Assembly: GCA_903895845.1 (NCBI GenBank)
Contig: CAITVK010000074.1
Coordinates: 1 to 64,000, forward strand
DNA length: 64,000 nucleotides
Direction: 5' to 3'
Source of the DNA: an uncultured Chitinophagaceae bacterium
GTDB lineage: Bacteria > Bacteroidota > Bacteroidia > Chitinophagales > Chitinophagaceae
Positions within the stretch are counted from its first letter, which is position 1; each line of letters begins with the position of its first letter. This document shows positions 19,573-28,221 of this stretch, piece after piece. A program made the position numbers and the translations under genes. The notes under the pieces are model-generated. The model was given only the letters and a program-made list of their open reading frames with translations, ran no database searches and was not told where the DNA came from.

Positions 19573-20670
19573 TTAATTCTGCATCAACTTTAGAAAGTCA
19601 TCAAACAAATAGCGACTATCATGAGGACCAGGTGTTGCTTCCGGATGATATTGTACACTAAACGCTGGTTTGTCCTTTAATCTGATTCCTTCAATGCTTT
19701 CATCATTCAGGTTAATATGCGTAACTTCTATATTTTCATTATTGAGTACCGCCTTTGCATCTACACCAAAACCATGATTCTGAGTAGTAATCTCACAAAT
19801 ACCTGTCAATAAATTCTTTACAGGATGGTTTAGCCCTCTGTGACCATGATGCATTTTATAAGTAGGAATACCATTAGCAAGTGCTAACAACTGATGCCCA
19901 AGACAAATACCAAACAACGGCTTGTTCTCTGAAAGGATTCCCTTTACAGTTTCTATGGCATAAGGCATAGAAGCTGGATCACCTGGACCATTAGAGATAA
20001 AATAACCATTAGGATTAAATTCCTTCAATCTGGCTAGTGGGGTTTTTGCAGGATGTACTCTCACATGCACCCCTCTCTCCACTAGGCAGTTCAGAATGTT
20101 TTTCTTTACTCCAAAATCCAACACTGAAACTTTCAACTGAGATTTGGGATCTCCTAACTCATATTCCTTCTCAGTACTTACGGTACTTGCAAGCTCCAAC
20201 CCATCCATATTAGGGCATTGTGACAATAAAGTCTTCAACTGATCTACATCCAATATCTCAGATGAAACAATGCAATTCATAGCGCCTTTTGCACGAATAT
20301 GAGAAACCAAAGCTCTGGTATCTACATTATCTATTGCAGTGATATGATTTTTAAGTAAGAAATTATCTAACGAATCATCCGCTAGGAACCTGCTGAAGTT
20401 ATTTTCCAGATTCCTTGAAATTAGCGCCTTAATTTTAATGCTATCACTCTCAACGTCAGTAATTTTCACGCCATAGTTTCCAATATGCACGTTGTTCATT
20501 ATCAGGACTTGTCCAGTATAACTGGGATCAGTAAATACTTCCTGATATCCGGTCATACCCGTATTGAAACATATTTCACCTGCGGTTGTCCCTATTTTCC
20601 CAAAAGCTTTACCATAAAAAACATTACCATCTTCTAATAATAAAATTGCATCTCTTGAAGTTGTTGGCAT
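19573..20670 (-). CDS. carA: carbamoyl-phosphate synthase small subunit
   Basis: 365 residues. Glutaminase subunit that feeds ammonia to CarB for carbamoyl phosphate, used in pyrimidine and arginine synthesis. N-terminal CPSase_sm domain (CFNTGMTGYQEVFTDPSY) and a class I glutamine amidotransferase domain with nucleophile Cys256 in GICLGHQ and His342/Glu344 in QYHPEATPGPHDS. carB is not in the window. It follows the ribosomal operon but a terminator at 20717 separates them, so it is a separate unit. Confidence 0.95.
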   Translation of the reverse strand: MPTTSRDAILLLEDGNVFYGKAFGKIGTTAGEICFNTGMTGYQEVFTDPSYTGQVLIMNNVHIGNYGVKITDVESDSIKIKALISRNLENNFSRFLADDSLDNFLLKNHITAIDNVDTRALVSHIRAKGAMNCIVSSEILDVDQLKTLLSQCPNMDGLELASTVSTEKEYELGDPKSQLKVSVLDFGVKKNILNCLVERGVHVRVHPAKTPLARLKEFNPNGYFISNGPGDPASMPYAIETVKGILSENKPLFGICLGHQLLALANGIPTYKMHHGHRGLNHPVKNLLTGICEITTQNHGFGVDAKAVLNNENIEVTHINLNDESIEGIRLKDKPAFSVQYHPEATPGPHDSRYLFDDFLKLMQN

Positions 20671-20716
20671 AATCTGTTGTTTATATTTATTAATATTAAA
20701 AGAATAGGTATAAAAA

Positions 20717-20741
20717 AAGCAAAACCATTACGATTTTGCTT
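20717..20741 (-). terminator. terminator of the infA-rplQ operon
   Basis: Stem AAGCAAAA/TTTTGCTT with a 9-nt loop. On the minus strand it is followed by a seven-T run, which fits rho-independent termination before carA. Confidence 0.8.
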
Positions 20742-20807
20742 CCTTAATTTCTAAAAGATATTTTCAATTAATTTATTTCTCAATATTGATTTATAAATTA
20801 AATCTTA

Positions 20808-21326
20808 TTATTCAGACTCTGTAGTTTCAACTTCTTCAGAAGTAGACGTTTCTTCAACAGCAGTGTCAGTGGTCTCAACCTTCTTGGCACGACCACGACG
20901 TGTTTTCTTAACAGCTTCTGTAGAACCAGACGCTTGCGTGTTGTTGTAAGTTTCATTGAAATCAACTAACTCAATCATCGCCTTCTCGGCATTGTCTCCG
21001 CTACGAATTCCTAGTTTAATGATACGAGTGTAACCACCTGGTCTAGAAACAATCCTAGGACCAATTACTGTGAATAATTCTTTTACAGCTTCTTTGTTTT
21101 GAAGGTAAGAGAATACTATTCTATGCTCATGCATTGTAGATTCCTTAGTTTCAACATTTTTAGCCTTGGTAATAATTGGCTCTATGTGCGTGCGCAACGC
21201 TTTAGCCTTTGCCAATGTAGTAACAATTCTTTTATGCACAATCAATTGAGAAGATAGGTTACTTAAAAGCGCCTTTCTGTGGGCTTTCTTTATACCTAAA
21301 TTATTAATTTTATCTCCGTGACGCAT
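20808..21326 (-). CDS. rplQ: 50S ribosomal protein L17
   Basis: 172 residues. The L17 core (MRHGDKINNLGIKKAHRKALLSNL, EPIITKAK, GGYTRIIKLG) occupies the first 120 or so residues. A C-terminal tail of about 45 residues follows, first basic (KKTRRGRAKK) then acidic and Thr/Glu-rich. Tails of this kind are usual in Bacteroidota L17 (family memory). Last gene of the operon, 72 bp after rpoA, followed by a terminator. Confidence 0.96.
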   Translation of the reverse strand: MRHGDKINNLGIKKAHRKALLSNLSSQLIVHKRIVTTLAKAKALRTHIEPIITKAKNVETKESTMHEHRIVFSYLQNKEAVKELFTVIGPRIVSRPGGYTRIIKLGIRSGDNAEKAMIELVDFNETYNNTQASGSTEAVKKTRRGRAKKVETTDTAVEETSTSEEVETTESE

Positions 21327-21398
21327 GACTATTTATTTTATTTTTTTATCCTGTTAAGGATGTAATTATGTTTTAACCAGACCTTCTTATTAACTAAG

Positions 21399-22397
21399 TT
21401 AGTCGATGTTGTCTAATCCCATTTTTTGTAGATCCATTCCGAAACTCAATCCTCTTTCGATTAAGACTTGTTCAATTTCAGATAGAGATTTTTGACCGAA
21501 GTTTCTGAACTTCATCAAGTCTTCTTGTTCGTATTGTACTAATTCACTCAATGAGTTGATTTTTGCTGCCTTCAAACAGTTAAATGCACGTACAGAAAGA
21601 TCTAAATCTTCAAGTGGTGTTTTTAATACTTTTCTAAGTTGCAAAATTTGCTCATCAACAACATCGTCTTTTTTCTCTTCCTTAGAATCGAACGTAATGT
21701 TCTCATCAGTGATGATCATCAAATGTTGAATCAAGATACGAGAAGCTTGCTTAACAGCATCTTCGGGATGTATAGTACCATCGGTAGTTACATTAAGGAT
21801 TAATTTTTCGTAATCCGTTCTTTGCTCAACACGATAGTTTTCTATTGAATACTTAACGTTCTTGATTGGCGTATGAATAGAATCGATAGCAATAAATCCG
21901 AAAGTAGTATCCTTAATCTTGTTTTCTTCGGCAGGTATGTAACCACGACCTTTGGAAACAGTTAATTCGATATCGATTTTAGAAGCAGAATCCATCACAC
22001 AGATAACAAGCTCAGGGTTCATTACCTTGAAGTGTTGTGAAGCTTCTCCGATAGCACCTGCTGTAAATTCAGTGCTGTTCTTTATTGAAAGGCTGATTTT
22101 CTCAGAATTAACATCAATATCATCAATAGCCTTGAACCTTACTTGTTTAAGATTTAAGATTATTTCTGTAACATCCTCAGTGATTCCTTTTATAGTAGCG
22201 AACTCGTGATCAACACCTTCAATCTTGATTCCTGTAATAGCGTATCCTTCAAGGCTATTCAACAAAACTCTCCGTAAAGCATTTCCGATTGTTAAGCCAT
22301 AACCAGGTTCCAAAGGACGAAACTCGAACTCTCCATCGAAGTCTGATACTTTCTGAAGAACTATTTTGTCGGGTTTTTGAAAATTCAATATTGCCAT
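21399..22397 (-). CDS. rpoA: RNA polymerase alpha subunit
   Basis: 332 residues, full length. N-terminal assembly domain with GYGLTIGNALRRVLLNSLEG, and a C-terminal domain with LDLSVRAFNCLKAAKINSLSEL and LMKFRNFGQKSLSEIEQVL that contacts UP elements and activators. Standard place between rpsD and rplQ. Confidence 0.98.
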   Translation of the reverse strand: MAILNFQKPDKIVLQKVSDFDGEFEFRPLEPGYGLTIGNALRRVLLNSLEGYAITGIKIEGVDHEFATIKGITEDVTEIILNLKQVRFKAIDDIDVNSEKISLSIKNSTEFTAGAIGEASQHFKVMNPELVICVMDSASKIDIELTVSKGRGYIPAEENKIKDTTFGFIAIDSIHTPIKNVKYSIENYRVEQRTDYEKLILNVTTDGTIHPEDAVKQASRILIQHLMIITDENITFDSKEEKKDDVVDEQILQLRKVLKTPLEDLDLSVRAFNCLKAAKINSLSELVQYEQEDLMKFRNFGQKSLSEIEQVLIERGLSFGMDLQKMGLDNID

Positions 22398-22482
22398 AAG
22401 AAAATATTTTCTATTTATTTAGATAATTCTCTAAGATAAATTATGATTGAAATTAATTGTAAAAGCTTTCTTCTAGTATGTA

Positions 22483-23088
22483 TTACTTAGAGTACAACTC
22501 TACTATCAGTTGTTCCTTGATATTCTCAGGAACACTTTCCCTTTCAGGATAGGTTATGAAAACACCTTTTTGTTCTGCATCATTCCAATCAACCCAACTG
22601 AACTTAGGATTTTTACCTTTCTTTTTGGTAAGAATTGAATCATTAGCCAAACTCTTATTCTTGTATCCTATGATATCACCTGGTTTGCAGGAGTAAGAAG
22701 GAACGTTCATAACATCTCCGTTTACAGTGATGTGTTTGTGAGCAACCAACTGTCTAGCTTCTGGGCGACTTGCAGTCAATCCTAGTCTGTAAACAGTGTT
22801 GTCCAATCTTGCTTCCAATAACTTGATCAAATTTTCACCTTTAACGCCTTTCATTCTAGAGGCTTCTTCGAAGGTTTTGCGGAACTGACGCTCTAAAAGA
22901 CCGTAAGTGTACTTTGCTTTTTGTTTTTCTCTAAGTTGTAATGCGTATTCACCTAAAGTCTTACGCTTACGAGTAGCTCCATGTTGACCAGGAGGGTTAC
23001 TGTTTTTGGTTAACCATTTTCCATTTCCTAAAATAGGCTCACCGTAGATTCTGCATATTTTGGTTTTTGGTCCAATGTAACGTGCCAT
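22483..23088 (-). CDS. rpsD: 30S ribosomal protein S4
   Basis: 201 residues. Opens MARYIGPKTKICRIYGEPI and has the S4 RNA-binding domain (LEARLDNTVYRLG, ARQLVAHKHITVNG). Primary 16S rRNA binder; S4 also autoregulates this operon in other bacteria. The zinc-binding cysteines of some S4 versions are absent. Confidence 0.98.
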   Translation of the reverse strand: MARYIGPKTKICRIYGEPILGNGKWLTKNSNPPGQHGATRKRKTLGEYALQLREKQKAKYTYGLLERQFRKTFEEASRMKGVKGENLIKLLEARLDNTVYRLGLTASRPEARQLVAHKHITVNGDVMNVPSYSCKPGDIIGYKNKSLANDSILTKKKGKNPKFSWVDWNDAEQKGVFITYPERESVPENIKEQLIVELYSK

Positions 23089-23193
23089 AATTATAATTTA
23101 TTGATTTTTTATTAAATGATAGACCGATTGTGAAAAAATCATAAAACTGAATCGACTACCATAACCTATATTAAAGTCTGTATTAACCAGAAA

Positions 23194-23604
23194 TTATACT
23201 CTTCTTGCTTTTGGAGGTCTGCAACCATTGTGAGGCATTGGCGTTACGTCCTTAATAGTAGTAACATCGATTCCACTTTGTGCAATTGCTCTGATGGCAC
23301 CTTCTCTTCCAGATCCAGGTCCTTTTACAAAAACATCTACTCTTTTCAATCCTGCATCAACTGCAACTTTAGCTGCATCTGAAGCTGCCATTTGAGCGGC
23401 ATAAGGTGTGTTCTTTTTTGAACCTCTGAAACCCATTTTACCAGCAGATGACCAAGAGATAACTTGACCTTGTTTGTTGGTAAATGCAACTATAATGTTA
23501 TTGAAAGTTGCACTGATTCTTACTTCACCAGCAGCTTCAACCTTAACGATTCTCTTTTTTGCTGCGACTTTAGCACTATTCTGTGCTTTTGACGGTTTAG
23601 CCAT
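23194..23604 (-). CDS. rpsK: 30S ribosomal protein S11
   Basis: 136 residues. Alanine- and lysine-rich N-terminus, then the S11 core: [50 protein letters not shown] and the closing [13 protein letters not shown]. Forms part of the platform at the mRNA exit site. Confidence 0.98.
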   Translation of the reverse strand: MAKPSKAQNSAKVAAKKRIVKVEAAGEVRISATFNNIIVAFTNKQGQVISWSSAGKMGFRGSKKNTPYAAQMAASDAAKVAVDAGLKRVDVFVKGPGSGREGAIRAIAQSGIDVTTIKDVTPMPHNGCRPPKARRV

Positions 23605-23712
23605 AACTTACTTTTAGGTAATCTTTTAAAAAATTAGTCGCTCCTTTCTAAACTTAGAAGATCCGCTGACTATCGACTAAAGGCTGCCATTAAGCAGCCC
23701 TTTGTCTAATTA

Positions 23713-24093
23713 TTATTTCTTAGCTGCTTTCTTCTTACCAGCAACAGTCTTTCTCTTTCCTTTACGAGTACGGCTATTAGTTTTGGTACGTTGACCTCTA
23801 ACAGGCAAGCCTTTTCTGTGACGCAAGCCACGATAACAAGCGATATCCAACAAACGTTTGATGTTCATTTGGGTTTCACTTCTTAAAGCACCTTCAACCT
23901 TGAATTCAGCATTGATCAAATTACGTATTGCAGTTTGTTCATCATCATTCCATTGGTTTACTTTCTTATCTAAAGAAATACCTGCAGCAGTTAAGATTTG
24001 TTGTGCTCTACTACGACCAATACCGTAGATGTATGTAAGCCCAATTTCTCCTCTTTTATTTTTTGGTAAGTCTATACCGGCAATACGAGCCAT
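23713..24093 (-). CDS. rpsM: 30S ribosomal protein S13
   Basis: 126 residues. [20 protein letters not shown] start, helix-two-turn-helix region [17 protein letters not shown], and C-terminal [25 protein letters not shown]-type basic tail. Contacts the P-site tRNA and the 50S head bridge. Confidence 0.98.
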   Translation of the reverse strand: MARIAGIDLPKNKRGEIGLTYIYGIGRSRAQQILTAAGISLDKKVNQWNDDEQTAIRNLINAEFKVEGALRSETQMNIKRLLDIACYRGLRHRKGLPVRGQRTKTNSRTRKGKRKTVAGKKKAAKK

Positions 24094-24138
24094 AAACTAT
24101 TTATGTTTAAAATGAATGTTCTAAATTTTACAATCTAA

Positions 24139-24255
24139 TTAACCTTGACGTTGTTTGAAGCGAGGGTTCTTCTTGTTGATTACATAAAGTTTCCCTTTCC
24201 TCTTAACAATTTTGCAGTCTGCACTACGCTTTTTTATAGCTGCTCTAACTTTCAT
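24139..24255 (-). CDS. rpmJ: 50S ribosomal protein L36
   Basis: 38 residues read directly from the minus strand: [18 protein letters not shown]..., ending FKQRQG. The usual zinc-binding pattern C-x2-C-x12-C-x4-H is largely lost (one Cys at position 14), so this is the zinc-independent C-minus form. Lies between infA and rpmM-equivalent rpsM as in other bacteria. Confidence 0.95.
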   Translation of the reverse strand: MKVRAAIKKRSADCKIVKRKGKLYVINKKNPRFKQRQG

Positions 24256-24317
24256 TATTATTTATTTATCTATCTTATTAATATTGACTTACTTTAAACT
24301 AAGTCAACTATAAATTT

Positions 24318-24536
24318 TTATTTGTACCTGAAGTTAATCCGACCTCTACTCAAATCATAAGGACTCATTTCCACACCCACTTTATCTCCTGGCAAAATCC
24401 TTATGTAGTGCATCCTCATTTTTCCGGAGATGGTAGCAAGAATCTCGTGACCATTCTCAAGCTTAACCCGAAACATTGCGTTGCTAAGTGCTTCTATTAT
24501 CTGTCCGTCCTGTTTTATTAATTGCTGTTTAGACAT
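24318..24536 (-). CDS. infA: translation initiation factor IF-1
   Basis: 72 residues, single OB-fold S1-like domain: [50 protein letters not shown], ending NFRYK. Binds the 30S A site with IF-2 and IF-3. It is the first gene of the unit; the secY and map genes that normally precede it are absent here, and a promoter-like box lies 17 bp upstream. Confidence 0.97.
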   Translation of the reverse strand: MSKQQLIKQDGQIIEALSNAMFRVKLENGHEILATISGKMRMHYIRILPGDKVGVEMSPYDLSRGRINFRYK

Positions 24537-24552
24537 ACTTTTTTTCGGGCTG

Positions 24553-24560
24553 CAAAAATA
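24553..24560 (-). promoter_or_regulatory. -7 promoter box of the infA operon
   Basis: On the minus strand TATTTTTG matches TAnnTTTG, 17 bp before the infA ATG. A TTG further upstream lies slightly beyond ideal -33 spacing. Confidence 0.5.
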
Positions 24561-24695
24561 GGGGGTTTCTTTTGATATTATTGCAATGATTAAAAAAAAA
24601 GTTATAACTAATGAAAACCTTTTGTTATTATAGCCCTTTATTGGCGATTTTTAGTCAAGAATTGGCAGAATTAGCGGGCAAAATGTTTTTTTTTC

Positions 24696-24731
24696 TTAAC
24701 ACATAGGAACATAGATAGATAGACAACATAG
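24696..24731. repeat. short AT-rich repeat, ACATAGGAACATAGATAG type
   Basis: Tandem-like words ACACATAGGAACATAGATAG and ACAACATAG in the infA/ThuA divergent gap. It resembles in style the ACACAAGG repeats at 7266-7375. Weak evidence. Confidence 0.35.
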
Positions 24732-24787
24732 ATTTGGGCAATCTATTTTCAGATTAAACTTTATTAGTGATCCTAAATCGTACCGGT

Positions 24788-25510
24788 ATGAAGAAAATAT
24801 TAGTTCAACTATTACTATTGCTTACCCTTTTCACTTCTATTGAAGCAAAGTCCATCAAATTGTTGGTCTATTCTAAAACTAATGGGTACAGACATAAGAG
24901 TATCCCGGCGGCGAAGGAGGCATTGACCATGCTTGCCAAGGACAATAACTGGGAAATTACTTTTACGGAAGACTCTCTTTCATTTAATGATTATAAATCG
25001 TTGAAAAGGTATAATGCTATTGTCTTTGTGATGACTACGGGTAAAATATTTGACTCGATTCAAGAGCAGTCCTTTGAGAAATATCTAGAAAAAGGAGGTG
25101 GACTTCTGACACTGCATACCGGAACGGACTGCGAGCAGCATTGGGACTGGTATATGAAAACGATTGGTGCGCAGTTTAAGGGGCATCCAAAGCAACAGCA
25201 AGCTCGATTTGTGGTGGTGGATAGTACTCATCCCGCTACTAAGTTATTGCCAAAAGAATGGATAGCCTTAGATGAGTTATACAACTTTGCGGCACCTGTT
25301 TCTGTGGATGAACATTCCTTGGTTGAGGTAGATGAAACTTCTTACACTGGCGGCACCATGAATGGGAAGCATCCTTTGGTTTGGTGGCAGCAGGTGAACA
25401 GGGGGAGATTACTGCAATCAGCAATTGGGCATACCGATGACTTTTATAAAGACCCCAAGATGTTACAGTTTATCAAGGGGGCGATATTGTGGGTGGCTAA
25501 AAAAGGGTAA
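24788..25510 (+). CDS. ThuA-domain secreted protein
   Basis: 240 residues if begun at the ATG at 24788 (MKKILVQLLLLLTLFTSIEA, a clear signal peptide); a GTG at 24767 would add seven residues before it. The rest is a ThuA-like, glutamine-amidotransferase-like fold: LLVYSKTNGYRHKSIPAAKEAL, YNAIVFVMTTG, GGGLLTLHTGTDC and HPLVWWQQVNRGRLLQSAIGH. ThuA proteins are linked to trehalose or other sugar utilisation, and secreted forms are common in Bacteroidota near sugar-degradation loci. No such neighbour exists here. Monocistronic, followed by tandem array 2. Confidence 0.85.
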   Translation: MKKILVQLLLLLTLFTSIEAKSIKLLVYSKTNGYRHKSIPAAKEALTMLAKDNNWEITFTEDSLSFNDYKSLKRYNAIVFVMTTGKIFDSIQEQSFEKYLEKGGGLLTLHTGTDCEQHWDWYMKTIGAQFKGHPKQQQARFVVVDSTHPATKLLPKEWIALDELYNFAAPVSVDEHSLVEVDETSYTGGTMNGKHPLVWWQQVNRGRLLQSAIGHTDDFYKDPKMLQFIKGAILWVAKKG

Positions 25511-25564
25511 AGCCCCCTAGAAAAGAGTCCAATGGAAGCAACCAATTAAACATTCGTATCAAAA

Positions 25565-25740
25565 AAGCTCGGATTGACATCAACCTAGTTCGGATTGGCA
25601 TCGATCAAGCTCGGATTGGCATCAACCAAGCTCGGATTGGCATCGACCTAGTTCGGATTGGCATCGACCGAGCTCGGATTGGCATCGACCTAGTTCGGAA
25701 TGGCATCAACCAAGTGCGGATTGGCATCGACCAAGCAAAC
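25565..25740. repeat. 21-bp tandem array 2, eight units plus a partial
   Basis: Unit AAGCTCGGATTGGCATCGACC, eight complete units 25565-25732. TCGGATTGGCATC is nearly invariant. The AAGC/TAGT and GACC/AACC positions switch between two or three states. It lies between the ThuA gene and the next same-strand gene; the flanks are plain AT-rich sequence. Confidence 0.95.
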
Positions 25741-25834
25741 AATGGTAGTAGAAGTTCAATCAATGCCATTGAATTCTAAATCAGATTTTGCCTGACTTTG
25801 ATAACTAATACGGTATCGTGCAAGTTGATTACCC

Positions 25835-25842
25835 TATTTTTG
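25835..25842 (+). promoter_or_regulatory. -7 promoter box for the membrane protein gene
   Basis: TATTTTTG (TAnnTTTG) 52 bp before the ATG and about 95 bp after the last array unit. No good -33 TTTG. Confidence 0.4.
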
Positions 25843-25893
25843 GAATTGGTTACTTGATTCGAAATAAATCTGAAACAAATCAATTAAGATATT

Positions 25894-26859
25894 ATGAATA
25901 AATGGGTTAGATTAATTATAATCATTTGCATGCCTGTGATATTTGCTCTCGTTATCAGAGGCCTTTTTGGAGTTGATTGTGTTCAAAAGTTGTTTAATGT
26001 GATGAGTTTTTCTTTCATTTTACTTTTACCAGTTGGAGTTGGTGCCTTAACAATTGCACTATCACCTGCTGAATGGGTGGAGGATAAGGGATATCGCTTT
26101 CTTATGCCGTGGGTTCCTATTTTAGTCTTCTTCTTTGTTACCCTTAGTTTCAACATTGAAGGATGGGGTTGTTGGATAATGGTAATGCCAATTTTCTTGA
26201 TTGGGTCTTCGGCAGGTGGAATCATTGAAAGTCATTTTAAATTAAAAAAGAAGAAAAAAGAAAAGCTTTATGTGTCTCTTGTTATGTTACTACCGCTTTT
26301 TATTTCCCCGATAGAACAATTAATAGGTAAGATACCAGGACAATATCAAGCAGATACTCAAATAGATATTAAGTCAACAAAAGAAATTATCTGGGGAAAT
26401 GTTACTAGAGTAAGAGAGATTAATCAAAATCAAGAAAATGGATGGATTACAAAAAGATTAGATTTTCCGAGACCAATCAAAGCTGAATTAAATTACGAAG
26501 GGATAGGTGCAACCAGAAAAGCAATTTTTGACAAGGGTTTAGTTTTTAATGAGACTGTATTATCTTATAAGCCCCAAAAAGAAATGACTTTTTCAATAAA
26601 AGCTAATCCATATGATATACCATCAACAACAATGGATAAACATATAGTAGTTGGAGGAGAATATTTTGACGTTTTGGATGGTACATACCAACTAGAAAAA
26701 TTAAACGATAGCACTCTTAGATTACACCTCTACAGCCACTTTAAACTAAATACTACGTTTAATTTTTATGCCAGCTTTTGGGCAGGTTTGATAATGAAAG
26801 ATATTCAAAACAATATTTTGCAAGTTATTAAAGAACGCTCTGAAGAAGCAACTCATTAA
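25894..26859 (+). CDS. membrane protein with C-terminal SRPBCC-like domain
   Basis: 321 residues. Four likely membrane segments in the first 155 residues (IIIICMPVIFALVI; SFILLLPVGVGALTIAL; WVPILVFFFVTLSF; WIMVMPIFLIGSSAGGII), a lysine-rich loop LKKKKKEKL, and a further hydrophobic stretch. From about 165 the sequence (IDIKSTKEIIWGNVTRVREI ... PIKAELNYEG ... HLYSHFKLNTTFNFYASFW) resembles the START/polyketide-cyclase (SRPBCC) fold, which binds hydrophobic ligands. Function unknown. Monocistronic, convergent with the cbb3 accessory cluster. Confidence 0.6.
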   Translation: MNKWVRLIIIICMPVIFALVIRGLFGVDCVQKLFNVMSFSFILLLPVGVGALTIALSPAEWVEDKGYRFLMPWVPILVFFFVTLSFNIEGWGCWIMVMPIFLIGSSAGGIIESHFKLKKKKKEKLYVSLVMLLPLFISPIEQLIGKIPGQYQADTQIDIKSTKEIIWGNVTRVREINQNQENGWITKRLDFPRPIKAELNYEGIGATRKAIFDKGLVFNETVLSYKPQKEMTFSIKANPYDIPSTTMDKHIVVGGEYFDVLDGTYQLEKLNDSTLRLHLYSHFKLNTTFNFYASFWAGLIMKDIQNNILQVIKERSEEATH

Positions 26860-26887
26860 TATCATAAATTTTAATCTCTTAAATATC

Positions 26888-27586
26888 CTAATGACAAGAA
26901 ATCACTTTTCCTGCTTCATTTCCTAAATAAGGACTGATGAAGGGGATGCCTAGGTTTAAGCCACGAAGTATTAAGAGTACGCCCATGAACCCGATGAAAA
27001 CTGGCACCAACTGGCGGGCTTTGCTACGGAAAGATAGCGTGAGATAGCCTGTGCCTAGAAAATGGACGGAAAGCATGAGTGGCAAAGTACCTAGACCAAA
27101 TAATCCCATGAACATGATACTACCTGTAATAGAATCATTACTTAATGCGCCTGCCAAAGCAAAATAAACCATGCCACAAGGGAGTAAACCATTGGTCATC
27201 CCTAACAGAAAAGCGCTTAGGGAAGAGTGTTTTCCCCATAGCTTCCGCATGATGTCCTGTAACAGATTGGTGAAAGACTGGATAATCGGCGGGGTATAGC
27301 TGTTGCGGGAGAGTCGTTGATAGACTACCACCGCGAGGATGATGCTTCCCAATACCAACGAGGCTTTCTGCTGGAACCCAGCAATGAAAATATGTCTGCC
27401 TAGTAATCCGAATAGTAGTCCCAATAAAGTATAAGTGAGGATGCGCCCTGTATGATACAAGACAATGGCGAACTTCTTTGCCGTAGCCGACAAATGCTGC
27501 ACAGGTACCGCCATAGCCAATGGTCCGCACATTCCCACGCAGTGGAAACTACTGATTAAACCAAGAAGGAAGGCAGACCAAAGCAT
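26888..27586 (-). CDS. sulfite exporter TauE/SafE-like membrane protein of the cbb3 locus
   Basis: 232 residues with about six membrane segments and the motif HCVGMCGP at 15-22, typical of the UreH/CcdA-like branch that lies in cbb3 oxidase operons. Such proteins are thought to help copper or heme delivery during oxidase assembly; transport of sulfite is only a family name. Last gene of the ccoS-to-SafE run. The 103-bp gap from fixH consists almost wholly of a heptamer inverted repeat. Confidence 0.8.
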   Translation of the reverse strand: MLWSAFLLGLISSFHCVGMCGPLAMAVPVQHLSATAKKFAIVLYHTGRILTYTLLGLLFGLLGRHIFIAGFQQKASLVLGSIILAVVVYQRLSRNSYTPPIIQSFTNLLQDIMRKLWGKHSSLSAFLLGMTNGLLPCGMVYFALAGALSNDSITGSIMFMGLFGLGTLPLMLSVHFLGTGYLTLSFRSKARQLVPVFIGFMGVLLILRGLNLGIPFISPYLGNEAGKVISCH

Positions 27587-27592
27587 GAAGCA

Positions 27593-27686
27593 GAGTTATG
27601 AGTTATGAGTCATAAGTTATAAGTTATGAGTTATAAGTTATGAGTTATACTCAACAGTAGGTTACTCATAACTCATAACTCATATC
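27593..27686. repeat. GTTATGA heptamer array with inverted arm, between fixH and the SafE-like gene
   Basis: Left part holds about eight tandem units (GTTATGA, GTCATAA, GTTATAA variants) at 27593-27650; right part CATAACTCATAACTCATA type at 27664-27686 is complementary. RNA from it would fold into a long hairpin. It fills the whole intergenic space. Confidence 0.85.
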
Positions 27687-27689
27687 TGT

Positions 27690-28127
27690 TTAAAGAATCG
27701 TTAGAGGTCGTTCGGTGTAGAAGTGTGTGGAGGCGTCGGTCCAGTCGATTTTAACAGTGTAGTTTCCTTTACTGAATTTCTTGATGTCAATCGCTTGCTT
27801 TCCACCTGCATCTGTTGCCAGATTGATGTGTCTGTCGTTTTCCATGTTGGATGGACAATAGAATAGCACAGTACCCTTTACGGAATGGTTCTTCATCTCA
27901 TCGGGCAACTGGATAACGACATCCGTTGCACTTTCTTTTACGGTTGCCTTATCGTGCAAAGCATTGGCATTTTTGGTGCCATCAATTACTTGCTGGTAGG
28001 CAATTTCATCTTTGTAATATTCATTACTTACCAGATCTACCGGTACACTAAAGCAGCGATACACCATGTAGGACATCAAGCCTGCAAAGACTGCAAATAC
28101 GAGTAATAATTTGTTTCCGAAGTTCAT
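27690..28127 (-). CDS. fixH: FixH/CcoH family assembly protein
   Basis: 145 residues with one N-terminal membrane segment (LLLVFAVFAGLMSYMVYRCF) and an outer domain containing EYYKDEIAYQQVID, a recognisable FixH feature. CcoH/FixH helps assemble cbb3 oxidase and couples it to the copper transporter. Placed after ccoG as in other cbb3 loci. Flanked on both sides by GTTATGA-type inverted repeats. Confidence 0.85.
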   Translation of the reverse strand: MNFGNKLLLVFAVFAGLMSYMVYRCFSVPVDLVSNEYYKDEIAYQQVIDGTKNANALHDKATVKESATDVVIQLPDEMKNHSVKGTVLFYCPSNMENDRHINLATDAGGKQAIDIKKFSKGNYTVKIDWTDASTHFYTERPLTIL

Positions 28128-28134
28128 GTTATTT

Positions 28135-28221
28135 AGTTATGAGTTATGAATTATGAGTTATGAGTGAGGAATCATAAGTTCAGAGTTTTCACTCATAACT
28201 CATAATTCATAACTCATAACT
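28135..28221. repeat. 31-bp perfect inverted repeat of GTTATGA units, ccoG-fixH gap
   Basis: The 31-bp arms 28135-28165 and 28191-28221 are exact reverse complements, each made of four 7-bp units, around a 25-nt loop. The right arm overlaps the ccoG stop codon by two bases. It fills the gap to the fixH start. Confidence 0.95.
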
